A stretch of DNA of 64,000 nt from Pseudomonas saponiphila (GTDB lineage: Bacteria; Pseudomonadota; Gammaproteobacteria; Pseudomonadales; Pseudomonadaceae): positions 2,252,501 through 2,316,500 of the forward strand of contig NZ_FNTJ01000001.1 of assembly GCF_900105185.1 (NCBI RefSeq). Reading direction: 5' to 3'. Below are positions 26,093-35,402 of the stretch, piece after piece (position 1 is the stretch's first letter; each line of letters opens with the position of its first letter). The position numbers and the translations under genes are program-made. The notes under the pieces were generated by a model. It saw only the letters and a program-made list of their open reading frames with translations. It did no database searches and was not told the origin of the DNA.

Positions 26093-26797
26093 TCAGCGGG
26101 TCTTGTAGCCCAGTTGCCAGCGGCGCGGAATCTTCAATGACGCGATGCCCAGCAGGGCGGCAAGCAACCCGCTGACATACAGCGCCTTGAGCCCAAGGTG
26201 CTGTTCCAGCAAGGCCCCCAGCACCGCTCCGGCGAACATCCCGCTCCACGGCACCAGCTGTACCCGCCAGCCGTTGCGCCGTTCGCCGAGCAGCCAGCGC
26301 CCCAGCCCGCGGCCAAAGCGCGACAGGGCACCGGTGACGTAGGTCAGGCCGATGGGCAGGCCGTTCACTTCCTCCACCGCCGCATTGAGCATGCCCATGG
26401 CGATGATGGCTGCCAGCAGGGCCGGCAATTGCTGTTCGAAGGGCCAGGCGGCGGAGGCGCAGAGCAATGCGCCAATGCTCAGCAGCAAGGGCAGGGCGCG
26501 GTGTCCGGCCAGGCGGCTGACCACCACGCCCAGGGCGTTGCCGACGACAAAGGTCGCCACCAGCAGCAACAGGCGCAGCACCAGGCCCGGTTCGCCATCA
26601 CTGATGGCCACCGCCATGCGCGTGGTGTTGCCGCTCATGAAGGAAACGAAATCGCCAGTGGCCATGAAGCCGATGGCGTCAGTCATCCCGGCCAGCACGG
26701 AGAGGCAGGCCACTAGCCCGAGGCCGACCCGCCCGCGCCATTTCTGCGTGTGCTGCAGGGTGGCGCTGGCCGCTGGTGTGGAAGTCGAAGGCAACAT
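26093..26797 (-). CDS. YoaK/DUF1275 family membrane protein
   Basis: A 234-residue integral membrane protein with about six hydrophobic segments. The DUF1275 hallmarks are GMTDAIGFM and SFMSGNTTRMA in the first third. Function is unknown for the family. AGGAGA precedes the ATG. It ends 12 bases from the convergent SDR. Confidence 0.88.
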   Translation of the reverse strand: MLPSTSTPAASATLQHTQKWRGRVGLGLVACLSVLAGMTDAIGFMATGDFVSFMSGNTTRMAVAISDGEPGLVLRLLLLVATFVVGNALGVVVSRLAGHRALPLLLSIGALLCASAAWPFEQQLPALLAAIIAMGMLNAAVEEVNGLPIGLTYVTGALSRFGRGLGRWLLGERRNGWRVQLVPWSGMFAGAVLGALLEQHLGLKALYVSGLLAALLGIASLKIPRRWQLGYKTR

Positions 26798-26839
26798 CGT
26801 CGGTTCTCCTGAACAGGGACTGCGGGGGACGCGTGCGGG

Positions 26840-27175
26840 TCAAGGCTGCGGATCAAGCTGATGCAGGGCGCAATATTCAGCCCAGGGCATGCCGGCCATC
26901 TCCGCCACCTCCTTGTGCACCTCAAGGCGCTGGGCGCGGAATTCCTCCGGACTGGCGGTGGTCAGTTGCAGGCTCAGTTCCCAGGCGAACAGCCCCAGGC
27001 GCTCGGCTTCGGCCTCGAAAGCTTCATGCAGGCGCTCGGCGCGGTACTGCGCCGGGGTTTCGCCTCGGGCCCGGGCTTCCAGCGGGTTGAGGTGGTCCAG
27101 CTGTTCACGCAGCTCGGGGCGCTGTTCGAGGAACGTGCCCAGGGCCTGTTCATGGGGGTATTGATCGATGGCCAT
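26840..27175 (-). CDS. Small conserved Pseudomonas protein (DUF6388-like)
   Basis: A 111-residue acidic, helical, soluble protein. I take the ATG complementary to 27173-27175 (MAIDQYPHEQALGTFLEQRP) because GGGAG lies just upstream; the open frame reaches 27238 but would overlap the RDD gene. I recall this as the DUF6388 family, without known function; that label needs a domain search. Confidence 0.75.
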   Translation of the reverse strand: MAIDQYPHEQALGTFLEQRPELREQLDHLNPLEARARGETPAQYRAERLHEAFEAEAERLGLFAWELSLQLTTASPEEFRAQRLEVHKEVAEMAGMPWAEYCALHQLDPQP

Positions 27176-27234
27176 GAAGACTCCCGCAATGAGCGCCGGG
27201 CTAGGGCGCGAGATTGAATGGGGGTGGCAGATGT

Positions 27235-27663
27235 TCAAGACACCGTGGCGGTCAAATCACGCAACCGCGCCAGGTCCTTGCGCGCAATGACATAGGTGCG
27301 CGCCAGCCTGTCGCCAATGCGCTGGAAGCGGCTCGATTCACAGCAGATCAGCAGGGTGACCGGGCTGATGGCCGCCTCCAGCGGTCGGGTCGCCGAGCGG
27401 ATCAGCACCTGCAATAGCGAAGGCGGCTGGCCGATACCATTGATCACTTGCAGGCCGCACAGGGCCTTGCCGACGGTGTAACCCCGCAACAGGTATTCGC
27501 TGAGGGGAAAATACAGGCACCAGGTGATCAACAGCGCCCACTCCGAATACTGGAGGTTGTCGATCAGCGCGCAGAGGAAAAACCACAGCGCGGTCACCAG
27601 CGCGGCGTCCAGCAGATAAGCCAGAATGCGCCGGATGATCAGGCCAGCTCTCGATACTTCCAT
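27235..27663 (-). CDS. RDD family membrane protein
   Basis: A 142-residue protein with RDD-like features: RR-LAYLLDAA at the start (Arg, Asp, Asp), two to three hydrophobic helices, and GYTVGKALCGLQVI in the middle, the usual RDD block. Family role is unclear; some members act in Na+/H+ exchange. Start taken at the ATG complementary to 27661-27663, not the one four codons earlier. Confidence 0.82.
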   Translation of the reverse strand: MEVSRAGLIIRRILAYLLDAALVTALWFFLCALIDNLQYSEWALLITWCLYFPLSEYLLRGYTVGKALCGLQVINGIGQPPSLLQVLIRSATRPLEAAISPVTLLICCESSRFQRIGDRLARTYVIARKDLARLRDLTATVS

Positions 27664-27734
27664 GCAGTGCCCCAAAGACTACGCGCTGTATTGAGCGGCG
27701 TATTGTACGGCCTAACGCCTCGACAGTTTGGCTT

Positions 27735-28643
27735 TCAGCTGATGACGGGGTCGTCGCGACCTATCTCGGCCCTCAGTTGGGCAATCAGGTGCAGGCAGTG
27801 GGTGAGCCCTGGCGAGGGTTCGCCGACCCGGCGGCTGAGGATGATCGGCGAGGTGGCCGCAGTCTCCAGCAAGGGGCAAAAGCCGATGTCGTCGCGGTGT
27901 AGCACCTGCACCGAGGCCGGCACCAGGGTGACGCCGATCCCGGCGCCCACCAGGCCGATGGCGGTCTGCAGTTCATTGGTCCATTGGGCGATCTTCAGGT
28001 TCAGGCCCCGGGCATTGAACAGCGCGATCACGTGGTCGGCGTAGCTTGGGCGCGGGTTGGCCGGGTAGAGCACGAAAGGCTCGTTGGCCAGTTGCTCAAG
28101 GGTCAGCGCCTGCCCCAGCAGGCGGTGGCCGGCGGGTAGGGCGACCACCAGCCGGTCCTCGGTCAGCACCCGTTGCACGATGGCCGGGTCGTCGATGTGA
28201 ATGCGCCCAAAGCCGATATCGATGCGCCCGGCCTTCAAGGCTTCCACCTGTTGCAGGGTGGTCATTTCCGACAGGCCCAGTTCCAGCTCCAGGGTTTCGT
28301 TGCTGCGCAGGCGGCGGATCAGTTGCGGCAGCACGCCGTACAGGGTCGAAGGGGCAAAGCCGATGCCCAGCCAGGTCTTGTGCCCCAGGCCAATGCGCCG
28401 GGTGTTGTCGCAGACCTTGCCCAACTGCTCCAGCACCCGGTTGGAATGCTCAAAGAAAAACCGCCCGGCGGCGGTCAGGCGCAGCGGCCGACCACGTTCC
28501 AGCAACAGCACCCCCAACTCGTCTTCCAGTTGCTGGATCTGCCGGCTCAAGGGCGGCTGGGCGATGTGCAGGCGTTCGGCGGCGCGGGTGAAGTTGAGGG
28601 TTTCCCCCAGTACCTGGAAGTAGCGCAGATGACGCAGCTCCAT
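27735..28643 (-). CDS. catR: LysR-type regulator of catechol degradation CatR
   Basis: A 302-residue LysR regulator that activates catBCA in response to cis,cis-muconate. The winged HTH is at residues ~2-60 (NFTRAAERLHIAQPPLSRQI), with the effector domain from ~90. I use the ATG complementary to 28641-28643 (MELRHLRYFQVLGETLNF), the normal LysR start. It is divergent from catB, with an ATAC-N7-GTAT operator between them. It is close to CatR/CatM/BenM; effector assignment follows that group. Confidence 0.93.
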   Translation of the reverse strand: MELRHLRYFQVLGETLNFTRAAERLHIAQPPLSRQIQQLEDELGVLLLERGRPLRLTAAGRFFFEHSNRVLEQLGKVCDNTRRIGLGHKTWLGIGFAPSTLYGVLPQLIRRLRSNETLELELGLSEMTTLQQVEALKAGRIDIGFGRIHIDDPAIVQRVLTEDRLVVALPAGHRLLGQALTLEQLANEPFVLYPANPRPSYADHVIALFNARGLNLKIAQWTNELQTAIGLVGAGIGVTLVPASVQVLHRDDIGFCPLLETAATSPIILSRRVGEPSPGLTHCLHLIAQLRAEIGRDDPVIS

Positions 28644-28667
28644 GACAGCTCCCCTGTAGAGATGTGC

Positions 28668-28706
28668 ATACCTTAAAGGTATCAAACCAGACCAATTCTA
28701 TATTGG
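28668..28706. promoter_or_regulatory. CatR operator region
   Basis: ATAC-CTTAAAG-GTAT at 28668-28682 is an exact match to the ATAC-N7-GTAT recognition site of the CatM/BenM/CatR group. A second dyad, CCAAT-TCTAT-ATTGG, lies at 28692-28706, one and a half turns on, and fits a weaker activation site near the catB -35. The 25-base spacing of centres fits LysR tetramer binding. The catB promoter hexamers were not assigned. Confidence 0.82.
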
Positions 28707-28768
28707 AACCCCGGAAAAAGCCGGGACAGAATCGAGCGCAGAACTTCAAGAACCTCACGGGTATGGAC

Positions 28769-29917
28769 ATGCACGCTTCTGCCATTGAATCGATCGAAAC
28801 GATCATCGTCGATCTGCCGACCATTCGCCCCCACAAGCTGGCCATGCACACCATGCAGAACCAGACCCTGGTGCTGATCCGCCTGCGCTGCGCCGACGGC
28901 ATCGAAGGCCTGGGCGAATCCACCACCATCGGCGGCCTGGCCTATGGCAACGAAAGCCCGGACAGCATCAAGACCAACATCGACCGCTTCTTCAGCCCGC
29001 TGCTGATCGGCCAGGACGCCAGCAACATCAACGCCGCCATGCTGCGCCTGGAGCAGAGCATTCGCGGCAATACCTTCGCCAAGTCCGGCATCGAAAGCGC
29101 CTTGCTCGACGCCCAGGGCAAGCGCCTTGGCCTGCCGGTCAGCGAACTGTTGGGCGGCCGGGTGCGCGATGTGCTGCCCGTGGCCTGGACCCTGGCCAGC
29201 GGCGACACCGCCAAGGACATCGCCGAAGCCGAGAAGATGCTCGACCTGCGCCGCCACCGCATCTTCAAGCTGAAAATCGGCGCCGGCGAAGTGGACCGCG
29301 ACCTGGCCCATGTGATCGCCATCAAGAAGGCCCTGGGCGACCGCGCCAGCGTGCGGGTCGACGTCAACCAGGCCTGGGACGAAGCCGTGGCCCTGCGCGC
29401 CTGCCGCATTCTCGGCGGCAACGGCATCGACCTGATCGAGCAACCCATCTCGCGCAACAACCGTGCCGGCATGGTGCGCCTGAATGCCAGCAGCCCGGCG
29501 CCGATCATGGCCGACGAATCCATCGAATGCGTGGAAGACGCCTTCAACCTGGCCCGCGAAGGCGCGGCCTCGGTGTTCGCCCTGAAGATCGCCAAGAACG
29601 GCGGGCCGCGCGCTGTCCTGCGTACCGCGGCGATTGCCGAGGCGGCGGGCATCGGCCTGTATGGCGGCACCATGCTCGAAGGCGGCATCGGCACCCTGGC
29701 CTCGGCCCACGCCTTTCTGACCCTGAACAAACTGAGCTGGGACACCGAGCTGTTCGGCCCGCTGCTGCTGACCGAGGACATCCTCGCCGAGGCGCCGGTG
29801 TACCGGGATTTCCACCTGCATGTCTCACGGGCACCGGGCCTTGGCCTGAGCCTGGACGAAGAGCGCCTGGCGTTCTTCCGTCGCGACAAAACCACCCCCG
29901 TGCTGCATCACACCTGA
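28769..29917 (+). CDS. catB: Muconate cycloisomerase (muconate-lactonising enzyme I)
   Basis: A 382-residue enolase-superfamily enzyme that turns cis,cis-muconate into muconolactone. The KxK catalytic motif is in FKLKIGAG, the metal-binding acid in RVDVNQAWDE, and later ligands in LIEQP and IMADES. The start is the ATG at 28769 (MHASAIESIETIIVDLPTIR), with CGGG 8 bases upstream; ATG 28763 is possible, and the open frame to 28664 overlaps the operator. First gene of catBCA. Confidence 0.95.
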   Translation: MHASAIESIETIIVDLPTIRPHKLAMHTMQNQTLVLIRLRCADGIEGLGESTTIGGLAYGNESPDSIKTNIDRFFSPLLIGQDASNINAAMLRLEQSIRGNTFAKSGIESALLDAQGKRLGLPVSELLGGRVRDVLPVAWTLASGDTAKDIAEAEKMLDLRRHRIFKLKIGAGEVDRDLAHVIAIKKALGDRASVRVDVNQAWDEAVALRACRILGGNGIDLIEQPISRNNRAGMVRLNASSPAPIMADESIECVEDAFNLAREGAASVFALKIAKNGGPRAVLRTAAIAEAAGIGLYGGTMLEGGIGTLASAHAFLTLNKLSWDTELFGPLLLTEDILAEAPVYRDFHLHVSRAPGLGLSLDEERLAFFRRDKTTPVLHHT

Positions 29918-29927
29918 GGAGGGCTGC

Positions 29928-30218
29928 ATGCTATTCCACGTGAAAATGACCGTGAACCTGCCGGTCGACATGAACCCCGAGCGCGCCGCGCACCTGAAAG
30001 CCGAGGAAAAGGCCCTGGCCCAGCGCCTGCAGGCCGAAGGCAAGTGGCGCCACCTGTGGCGCATCGCCGGGCTGTACGCCAACTACAGCGTGTTCGACGT
30101 CGACAGCGTGCAGGAACTGCACGACACCCTGATGCAACTGCCGCTGTACCCGTACATGGCCATCGAAGTTAACGCCCTGTGCAGGCATCCTTCGTCCATT
30201 CATGAGGATGACCGCTGA
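29928..30218 (+). CDS. catC: Muconolactone delta-isomerase
   Basis: A 96-residue CatC, converting muconolactone to 3-oxoadipate enol-lactone; it forms decamers. It starts MLFHVKMTVNLPVDM after GAGGAGGGCTGC, and has the family block WRHLWRIAGLYANYSVFDV. It lies 10 bases after catB. Confidence 0.96.
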   Translation: MLFHVKMTVNLPVDMNPERAAHLKAEEKALAQRLQAEGKWRHLWRIAGLYANYSVFDVDSVQELHDTLMQLPLYPYMAIEVNALCRHPSSIHEDDR

Positions 30219-30269
30219 GTTCGCACCAGCCCGTTCACCACTCTAATAAATACAAGATGAGGATTGATC

Positions 30270-31199
30270 ATGAACGTCAGAATTTCCCAGACTGCCAGCG
30301 CCCAACGCTTTCTTGAAGAAGCCAGCGGCCAGTTCACCGAAGGCGGCAACCCCCGGACCAAGGCCATCGTCTACCGCATCCTGCGGGACACCGTGAACAT
30401 CATCGAAGACCTCAACGTCACCCCGGAAGAGTTCTGGAAGGCCGTCAACTACCTCAACGTGCTCGGCGCCCGCCAGGAAGCCGGGCTGTTGGTCGCAGGC
30501 CTGGGCCTGGAGCACTACCTGGACCTGCTGATGGACGCCGCCGACGAGCAGGCAGGCAAGACCGGCGGCACCCCGCGCACCATCGAAGGCCCGCTGTACG
30601 TGGCCGGCGCGCCCCTGAGCCAGGGCGAGGCGCGCCTGGACGACGGCCTCGATCCGGGCGTGGTGCTGTTCATGCAAGGGCAGGTGACCAACACTGCCGG
30701 CCAGCCCCTGGCCGGGGCTATCGTCGATGTCTGGCACGCCAACACCGGCGGCACCTATTCCTACTTCGACGGCAGCCAGTCGGAGTTCAACCTGCGTCGG
30801 CGCATCGTCACCGACGCCGAGGGCCGCTACCGTTTTCGCAGCATCGTGCCGTCCGGCTACGGCTGCCCGCCGGAAGGCCCGACCCAGCAACTGCTGGATC
30901 AACTGGGTCGCCACGGCCAGCGCCCGGCGCACATCCACTTCTTCATCTCGGCCGATGACCATCGCCACCTGACCACCCAGATCAACCTGGATGGCGATCC
31001 CTACCTGCACGACGACTTCGCCTACGCTACCCGCGACGAGCTGATTGCCAAGATCACCTTCAGCGAAGACCAGGCCCGGGCCAAGGCCCTGGGCGTGAGT
31101 GGCCGTTTCGCCGAAATCGAGTTCGACTTCACCCTGCAGTCCTCGGCCCAGCCGCAAGAACAGCAGCGCCACGAACGGGTGCGCGCCCTGGAGGACTGA
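30270..31199 (+). CDS. catA: Catechol 1,2-dioxygenase
   Basis: A 309-residue intradiol dioxygenase that opens catechol to cis,cis-muconate with Fe(III). The iron ligands are a tyrosine in NTGGTYSYFDG, a second in PSGYGCPPEGPT, and two histidines in RPAHIHFFIS. The N-terminal helical dimer/lipid-binding domain is residues ~1-100. GAGGATTGATC precedes ATG 30270, so the TTG two codons earlier is rejected. The 51-base gap after catC has no terminator, so catBCA is one unit. Confidence 0.96.
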   Translation: MNVRISQTASAQRFLEEASGQFTEGGNPRTKAIVYRILRDTVNIIEDLNVTPEEFWKAVNYLNVLGARQEAGLLVAGLGLEHYLDLLMDAADEQAGKTGGTPRTIEGPLYVAGAPLSQGEARLDDGLDPGVVLFMQGQVTNTAGQPLAGAIVDVWHANTGGTYSYFDGSQSEFNLRRRIVTDAEGRYRFRSIVPSGYGCPPEGPTQQLLDQLGRHGQRPAHIHFFISADDHRHLTTQINLDGDPYLHDDFAYATRDELIAKITFSEDQARAKALGVSGRFAEIEFDFTLQSSAQPQEQQRHERVRALED

Positions 31200-31221
31200 A
31201 GCGCCGACCCGGCTTGACCCG

Positions 31222-31256
31222 GCCACGGAGCACCGACCCAGGTGCCCGTGGCTTTT
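31222..31256 (+). terminator. Terminator of the cat operon
   Basis: GCCACGGAGCACC / GGTGCCCGTGGC (one mismatch) with a 6-base loop is followed by TTTT, 22 bases after the catA stop and before benR. Confidence 0.8.
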
Positions 31257-31335
31257 GCCGTTATGCCTGGCCTGACGAGCCTGCGTTGCGTGCCTGAAAC
31301 GCAGGCCCAATAAGAACAATCAGAGTGACCCGATC

Positions 31336-32292
31336 ATGCAAATGCATCTGTTGAGTGAACGCAGCCGCGTGTTTGTTCAAGCCGATCCCCATGCCGTGTC
31401 CGGTTACGTCAATCAGCACGTGGGCAGCCACTGCATCCGTCTGCCCCGGGCCGGGCAGCCCCAGGCCAGCCTCAACCACCGGGCCCTGGCCAGCCTCGAC
31501 CTGTGCAGCCTCAGCTACGGCGGCAGCGTGCGCGTCACCTCGCCAGCGTTGGAAAGCATCTACCACCTGCAGGTGCTGCTGCGCGGCCATTGCCTGTGGC
31601 GCGGCCCGGGCCAGGAACACTGCTTCGCCCCGGGGGAGCTGCTGCTGATCAACCCCGACGACCCGGTGGACCTGACTTACTCTGACGACTGCGAAAAATT
31701 CATCATCAAGATTCCCACCCACCTGCTGGAAGCCGCCTGCCAGGAACAGCGCTGGCAGTACCCGGGGCAGGGCGTGCGCTTTGTGCGCCAGCGTTACCAA
31801 CTGCAGGAACTGGAAGGCTTCGTGCCCCTGCTCAGCCTGTTATGCCAGGAGTCCGAAGCCCTTGAGAGCATGCCCAAGGTCCAGGAGCACTACGCGCACA
31901 TTCTGGTGGGCAAACTGCTGGGCCTGATGCAGACCAATGTCCAGCGCGGCACCCTGAGCGCCTCGGCGGCGACCTTCGAACGCATTGCCGACTACATCGA
32001 ACGCAACCTCAAGCAGGACATCGGCTGCGAGGAACTGGCGCAACAGGCGCGCATGAGCCTGCGTTCGCTGTATGCGCTGTTCGAACGCAACGTCCGCACT
32101 ACGCCGAAGAACTACATCCGCCAGCAGAAACTGCAACGGGTGCACGCCTGCTTGAGCGACCCGCAATGCCCGGTGCGCAACGTCACCGAACTGGCCCTGG
32201 ACTTCGGCTTCTTGCACCTGGGGCGCTTCGCCCAGAGCTACCGCCAGCAATACGGCGAACGGCCCTCCGACACCCTCAAGCGCCGCCACTGA
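31336..32292 (+). CDS. benR: AraC/XylS-family benzoate regulator BenR
   Basis: A 318-residue XylS-family activator. The N-terminal half is the effector/dimer domain, with the family stretch PDDPVDLTYSDDCEKFIIKIP; the C-terminal ~100 residues hold two HTHs (CEELAQQARMSLRSLYALFE and VTELALDFGFLHLGRFAQSY). It lies directly upstream of benABCD in the same direction, and the two TGCA-N6-GGNTA repeats before benA are the known BenR/XylS target, so benzoate-induced control of ben is well supported. AntR is the alternative homologue, but benD below argues for benzoate. Confidence 0.92.
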   Translation: MQMHLLSERSRVFVQADPHAVSGYVNQHVGSHCIRLPRAGQPQASLNHRALASLDLCSLSYGGSVRVTSPALESIYHLQVLLRGHCLWRGPGQEHCFAPGELLLINPDDPVDLTYSDDCEKFIIKIPTHLLEAACQEQRWQYPGQGVRFVRQRYQLQELEGFVPLLSLLCQESEALESMPKVQEHYAHILVGKLLGLMQTNVQRGTLSASAATFERIADYIERNLKQDIGCEELAQQARMSLRSLYALFERNVRTTPKNYIRQQKLQRVHACLSDPQCPVRNVTELALDFGFLHLGRFAQSYRQQYGERPSDTLKRRH

Positions 32293-32311
32293 TCCTCAGG
32301 CATCGGCCCCT

Positions 32312-32395
32312 TGTAGGAGCTGGCTTGCCAGCGAAGGGGCCGCCAGGCTCAGCGCCCCCTCCAAGGGCCTTTTCGCCGGCAAGCCGGCTCCTACA
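32312..32395. repeat. REP doublet between benR and benA
   Basis: TGTAGGAGCTGGCTTGCCAGCGAA (32312-32335) faces TTCGCCGGCAAGCCGGCTCCTACA (32372-32395). It separates benR from the ben promoter and may block read-through. Confidence 0.9.
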
Positions 32396-32414
32396 CAGGC
32401 CACGTCGGCGCCTT

Positions 32415-32477
32415 TGCAGAAAACGGATACAGGTCTGCACGCATCGGCTATTGCCCCGCCAACCCCCGTCCTAGCAT
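32415..32477 (+). promoter_or_regulatory. BenR-dependent ben promoter (Pm/Pben type)
   Basis: Two direct repeats, TGCA-GAAAAC-GGATA at 32415-32429 and TGCA-CGCATC-GGCTA at 32436-32450, start 21 bases apart and match the XylS/BenR half-site TGCA-N6-GGNTA. The second overlaps the first two bases of a -35-like TATTGC (32449-32454); after exactly 17 bases comes TAGCAT (32472-32477) as -10. This is the geometry of the TOL Pm promoter. benA starts at 32514. Confidence 0.9.
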
Positions 32478-32513
32478 GGCCCTGCCTGAATAAAAACAAT
32501 GGAGGCGGCGGCC

Positions 32514-33878
32514 ATGTCCCTGCGACCCGAATACCTGCATTCCCTGCTTGAAGAAGACCCCGATCAGGGCGTCTACCGCTGCAAGCGGGCGATGTTCACC
32601 GACCCCCGGCTGTTCGACCTGGAGATGCAGCACATCTTCGAAGGCAACTGGCTGTACCTGGCCCACGACAGCCAGATTCCCAACCCCAACGACTACTACA
32701 GCACCACAATGGGCCGGCAGCCGGTGTTCATCGCGCGCAACAAGAACGGCGAACTCAATGCCTTCATCAACGCCTGCAGCCATCGCGGCGCCATGCTCTG
32801 CCGGCACAAGACCGGCAACAAGGCGTCCTTCACCTGCCCGTTCCACGGCTGGACCTTCAACAACGCCGGCAAACTGCTCAAGGTCAAGGACCCGGCCGTC
32901 GCGGGCTACCCGGCCAGCTTCAACTGCGACGGCTCTCACGACCTGACCCGCGTCGCGCGTTTTGAGTCCTATCGTGGCTTCCTGTTCGGCAGCCTCAACC
33001 CCGACGTGCTGCCCCTGGTGGAGCACCTGGGCGAGTCGGCGAAGATCATCGACATGATCGTCGACCAGTCCGCCGACGGCCTGGAAGTGCTGCGCGGCTC
33101 CTCCAGCTACATCTACGAAGGCAACTGGAAGCTCACCGCCGAAAACGGCGCCGACGGCTACCACGTCAGCTCGGTGCACTGGAACTACGCCGCCACCCAG
33201 AACCAGCGCAAGCAGCGCGAAGCCGGGGAAGACATCCGCACTATGAGCGCCGGCACCTGGGCCAAGCAGGGCGGCGGTTTCTACTCGTTCGACAAGGGCC
33301 ACATGCTGCTCTGGACCCGCTGGTCCAACCCCGAGGATCGCCCGCTGTACGAACGTCGCGACGAGCTGGCCCGGGACTTCGGCCAGGCCCGGGCCGACTG
33401 GATGATCGAGAACTCGCGCAACCTGTGCCTGTATCCCAACGTCTACCTGATGGACCAGTTCAGCTCGCAGATCCGCATCGCCCGGCCGATCTCGGTGGAC
33501 CGCACGGAAATCACCATCTACTGCATCGCGCCCAAGGGCGAGAGCGACGAAGCCCGGGCCCGGCGCATCCGCCAGTACGAAGACTTCTTCAACGTCAGCG
33601 GCATGGCCACCCCGGACGACCTGGAGGAGTTCCGCTCCTGCCAGCTCGGCTACCAGGGCAGCACCACGGCCTGGAACGACATGTCCCGTGGCGCCGAGCA
33701 CTGGGTTCAGGGGGCAGACGAGGCCGCGAAAGAAATCGACCTGCAGCCGATCCTCAGCGGCCTGCGTACCGAGGACGAGGGCCTGTTCGTGATGCAGCAC
33801 AAGTACTGGCAGCAGACCCTGCTGGCGGCCCTGGAGCGTGAAGCTGCACGCAAGATCGATGTGGAGGCCGTGCAATGA
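32514..33878 (+). CDS. benA: Benzoate 1,2-dioxygenase large (alpha) subunit
   Basis: A 454-residue Rieske non-haem iron oxygenase subunit that dihydroxylates benzoate to its cis-diol. The Rieske ligands are Cys88/His90 (CSHRGAML) and Cys108/His111 (CPFHGWTF); the mononuclear iron site is in [15 protein letters not shown] with the bridging Asp. GGAGG lies 10 bases before ATG 32514; an in-frame start five codons earlier overlaps that site. It overlaps benB by 4 bases. The sequence follows BenA more than AntA, and benD agrees. Confidence 0.95.
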   Translation: MSLRPEYLHSLLEEDPDQGVYRCKRAMFTDPRLFDLEMQHIFEGNWLYLAHDSQIPNPNDYYSTTMGRQPVFIARNKNGELNAFINACSHRGAMLCRHKTGNKASFTCPFHGWTFNNAGKLLKVKDPAVAGYPASFNCDGSHDLTRVARFESYRGFLFGSLNPDVLPLVEHLGESAKIIDMIVDQSADGLEVLRGSSSYIYEGNWKLTAENGADGYHVSSVHWNYAATQNQRKQREAGEDIRTMSAGTWAKQGGGFYSFDKGHMLLWTRWSNPEDRPLYERRDELARDFGQARADWMIENSRNLCLYPNVYLMDQFSSQIRIARPISVDRTEITIYCIAPKGESDEARARRIRQYEDFFNVSGMATPDDLEEFRSCQLGYQGSTTAWNDMSRGAEHWVQGADEAAKEIDLQPILSGLRTEDEGLFVMQHKYWQQTLLAALEREAARKIDVEAVQ

Positions 33879-34363
33879 CTGTTTCCTACGACACCGTGCT
33901 GGATTTCCTGTACCGCGAAGCCCGCTACCTGGACGACAAGGACTGGGACAGCTGGCTGGAACTCTACGCCCCGGACGCGACCTTCTGGATGCCGTCCTGG
34001 GACGACAGCGACCAGCTGACCGAAGACCCGCAGCGGGAAATCTCGCTGATCTGGTACGGCAACCGCAGCGGCCTGGAAGACCGGGTGTTCCGCATCAAGA
34101 CCGAGCGCTCCAGCGCCAGCATTCCCGACACCCGCACCTCCCACAACCTGAGCAATATCGAGCTGCTGGAGCAGGGCGACGGCCAGTGCAAGCTGCGTTT
34201 CAACTGGCACACCCTGAGCTTTCGCTACAAGACCGTGGACAGCTACTTCGGCTGCAGTTTCTACACCCTCGACCTGCGCGGCGAAAACCCGTTGATCAAG
34301 GCCAAGAAAGTCATCCTGAAGAACGACTACGTTCGCCAGGTCGTCGATATCTACCACCTCTGA
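33875..34363 (+). CDS. benB: Benzoate 1,2-dioxygenase small (beta) subunit
   Basis: A 162-residue ring-hydroxylating dioxygenase beta subunit with the usual ([20 protein letters not shown]) start region. It has a structural role in the alpha3beta3 enzyme. Its ATG overlaps the benA TGA, and benC follows after 10 bases. Confidence 0.95.
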   Translation: MTVSYDTVLDFLYREARYLDDKDWDSWLELYAPDATFWMPSWDDSDQLTEDPQREISLIWYGNRSGLEDRVFRIKTERSSASIPDTRTSHNLSNIELLEQGDGQCKLRFNWHTLSFRYKTVDSYFGCSFYTLDLRGENPLIKAKKVILKNDYVRQVVDIYHL

Positions 34364-34373
34364 GGCGACTGCC

Positions 34374-35387
34374 ATGAGCCATCAAATCGCACTCAACTTC
34401 GAAGACGGCGTGACCCGTTTCGTCAACGCCAACCCGGGCGAAACCCTGGCCGACGCCGCCTACCGCCAAGGCATCAACATCCCCCTGGACTGCCGCGACG
34501 GCGCCTGCGGCACCTGCAAGTGCCTGGCCGAAGCCGGGCGCTACGAGCTGGGGGAGGACTACATCGACGACGCTCTGAGCGCCGATGAGGCCGCGCAGGG
34601 TTTTGTCCTCACCTGCCAGATGCGCGCCTTGAGCGATTGCGTGGTGCGGGTGCCGGCTTCGTCCCAGGTCTGCCGTGCCGGGCAGGGCAGTTTCCAGGCC
34701 AGCATCAGCGCCGTGCGCCAGTTGTCCGCCAGCACCATCGCCCTGTCGATCAAGGGCGAGGCCCTGAACCAGCTGGCGTTCCTGCCCGGGCAATACGTCA
34801 ACCTCGGGGTGCCCGGGAGCGAGCAGACCCGGGCCTATTCCTTCAGCTCCTTGCAGCGCGACGGCGAGGTCAGCTTCCTGATCCGCAATGTGCCCGGTGG
34901 CCTGATGAGCAGCTTCCTCACCGGTCTTGCCAAAGCCGGCGACAGCCTGACCCTGGCCGGGCCCCTGGGCAGCTTCTACCTGCGGGAGATCCGCCGGCCC
35001 TTGCTGTTGCTGGCCGGCGGCACCGGGCTGGCGCCGTTCACCGCCATGCTGGAGAAAATCGCCGAGCAGGGCAGCGAGCACCCTTTGCACCTGATTTACG
35101 GCGTGACCCACGATGTCGACCTGGTGGAGCTGGAGCGCCTGGAAGACTTTGCCGCGCGCATCCCGCAGTTCAGCTTCAGCGCCTGCGTGGCCAACCCCGA
35201 GAGCCAGTATCCGCGCAAGGGCTACGTGACCCAGCACATCGAACCGGCGCACCTCAACCAGGGCGATGTGGACGTCTACCTGTGCGGGCCGCCGCCGATG
35301 GTCGAGGCGGTAAGCCAGTTCATCCGCGAGCAGGGCATCGCCCCGGCGAATTTCTACTACGAGAAATTCGCCGCCAGCGCCGCCTGA
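34374..35387 (+). CDS. benC: Benzoate 1,2-dioxygenase electron-transfer component
   Basis: A 337-residue single-chain reductase that feeds NADH electrons to BenAB. The N-terminal plant-type [2Fe-2S] domain has Cys40, Cys45 and Cys48 (CRDGACGTC) plus a cysteine in LTCQMRAL; the FAD site is RAYSFSS; the NAD domain has LLAGGTGLAPFTAML and the C-terminal CGPPPMVEAV. A REP cluster separates it from benD. Confidence 0.95.
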   Translation: MSHQIALNFEDGVTRFVNANPGETLADAAYRQGINIPLDCRDGACGTCKCLAEAGRYELGEDYIDDALSADEAAQGFVLTCQMRALSDCVVRVPASSQVCRAGQGSFQASISAVRQLSASTIALSIKGEALNQLAFLPGQYVNLGVPGSEQTRAYSFSSLQRDGEVSFLIRNVPGGLMSSFLTGLAKAGDSLTLAGPLGSFYLREIRRPLLLLAGGTGLAPFTAMLEKIAEQGSEHPLHLIYGVTHDVDLVELERLEDFAARIPQFSFSACVANPESQYPRKGYVTQHIEPAHLNQGDVDVYLCGPPPMVEAVSQFIREQGIAPANFYYEKFAASAA

Positions 35388-35402
35388 AGGGCACTTCCCC
35401 GC

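Noticed and set aside
31336..35387. Anthranilate system (antR-antABC) instead of benzoate
   Set aside because: BenD-type diol dehydrogenase in the same cluster is needed for benzoate and not for anthranilate, and BenA/BenB blocks fit benzoate dioxygenase.
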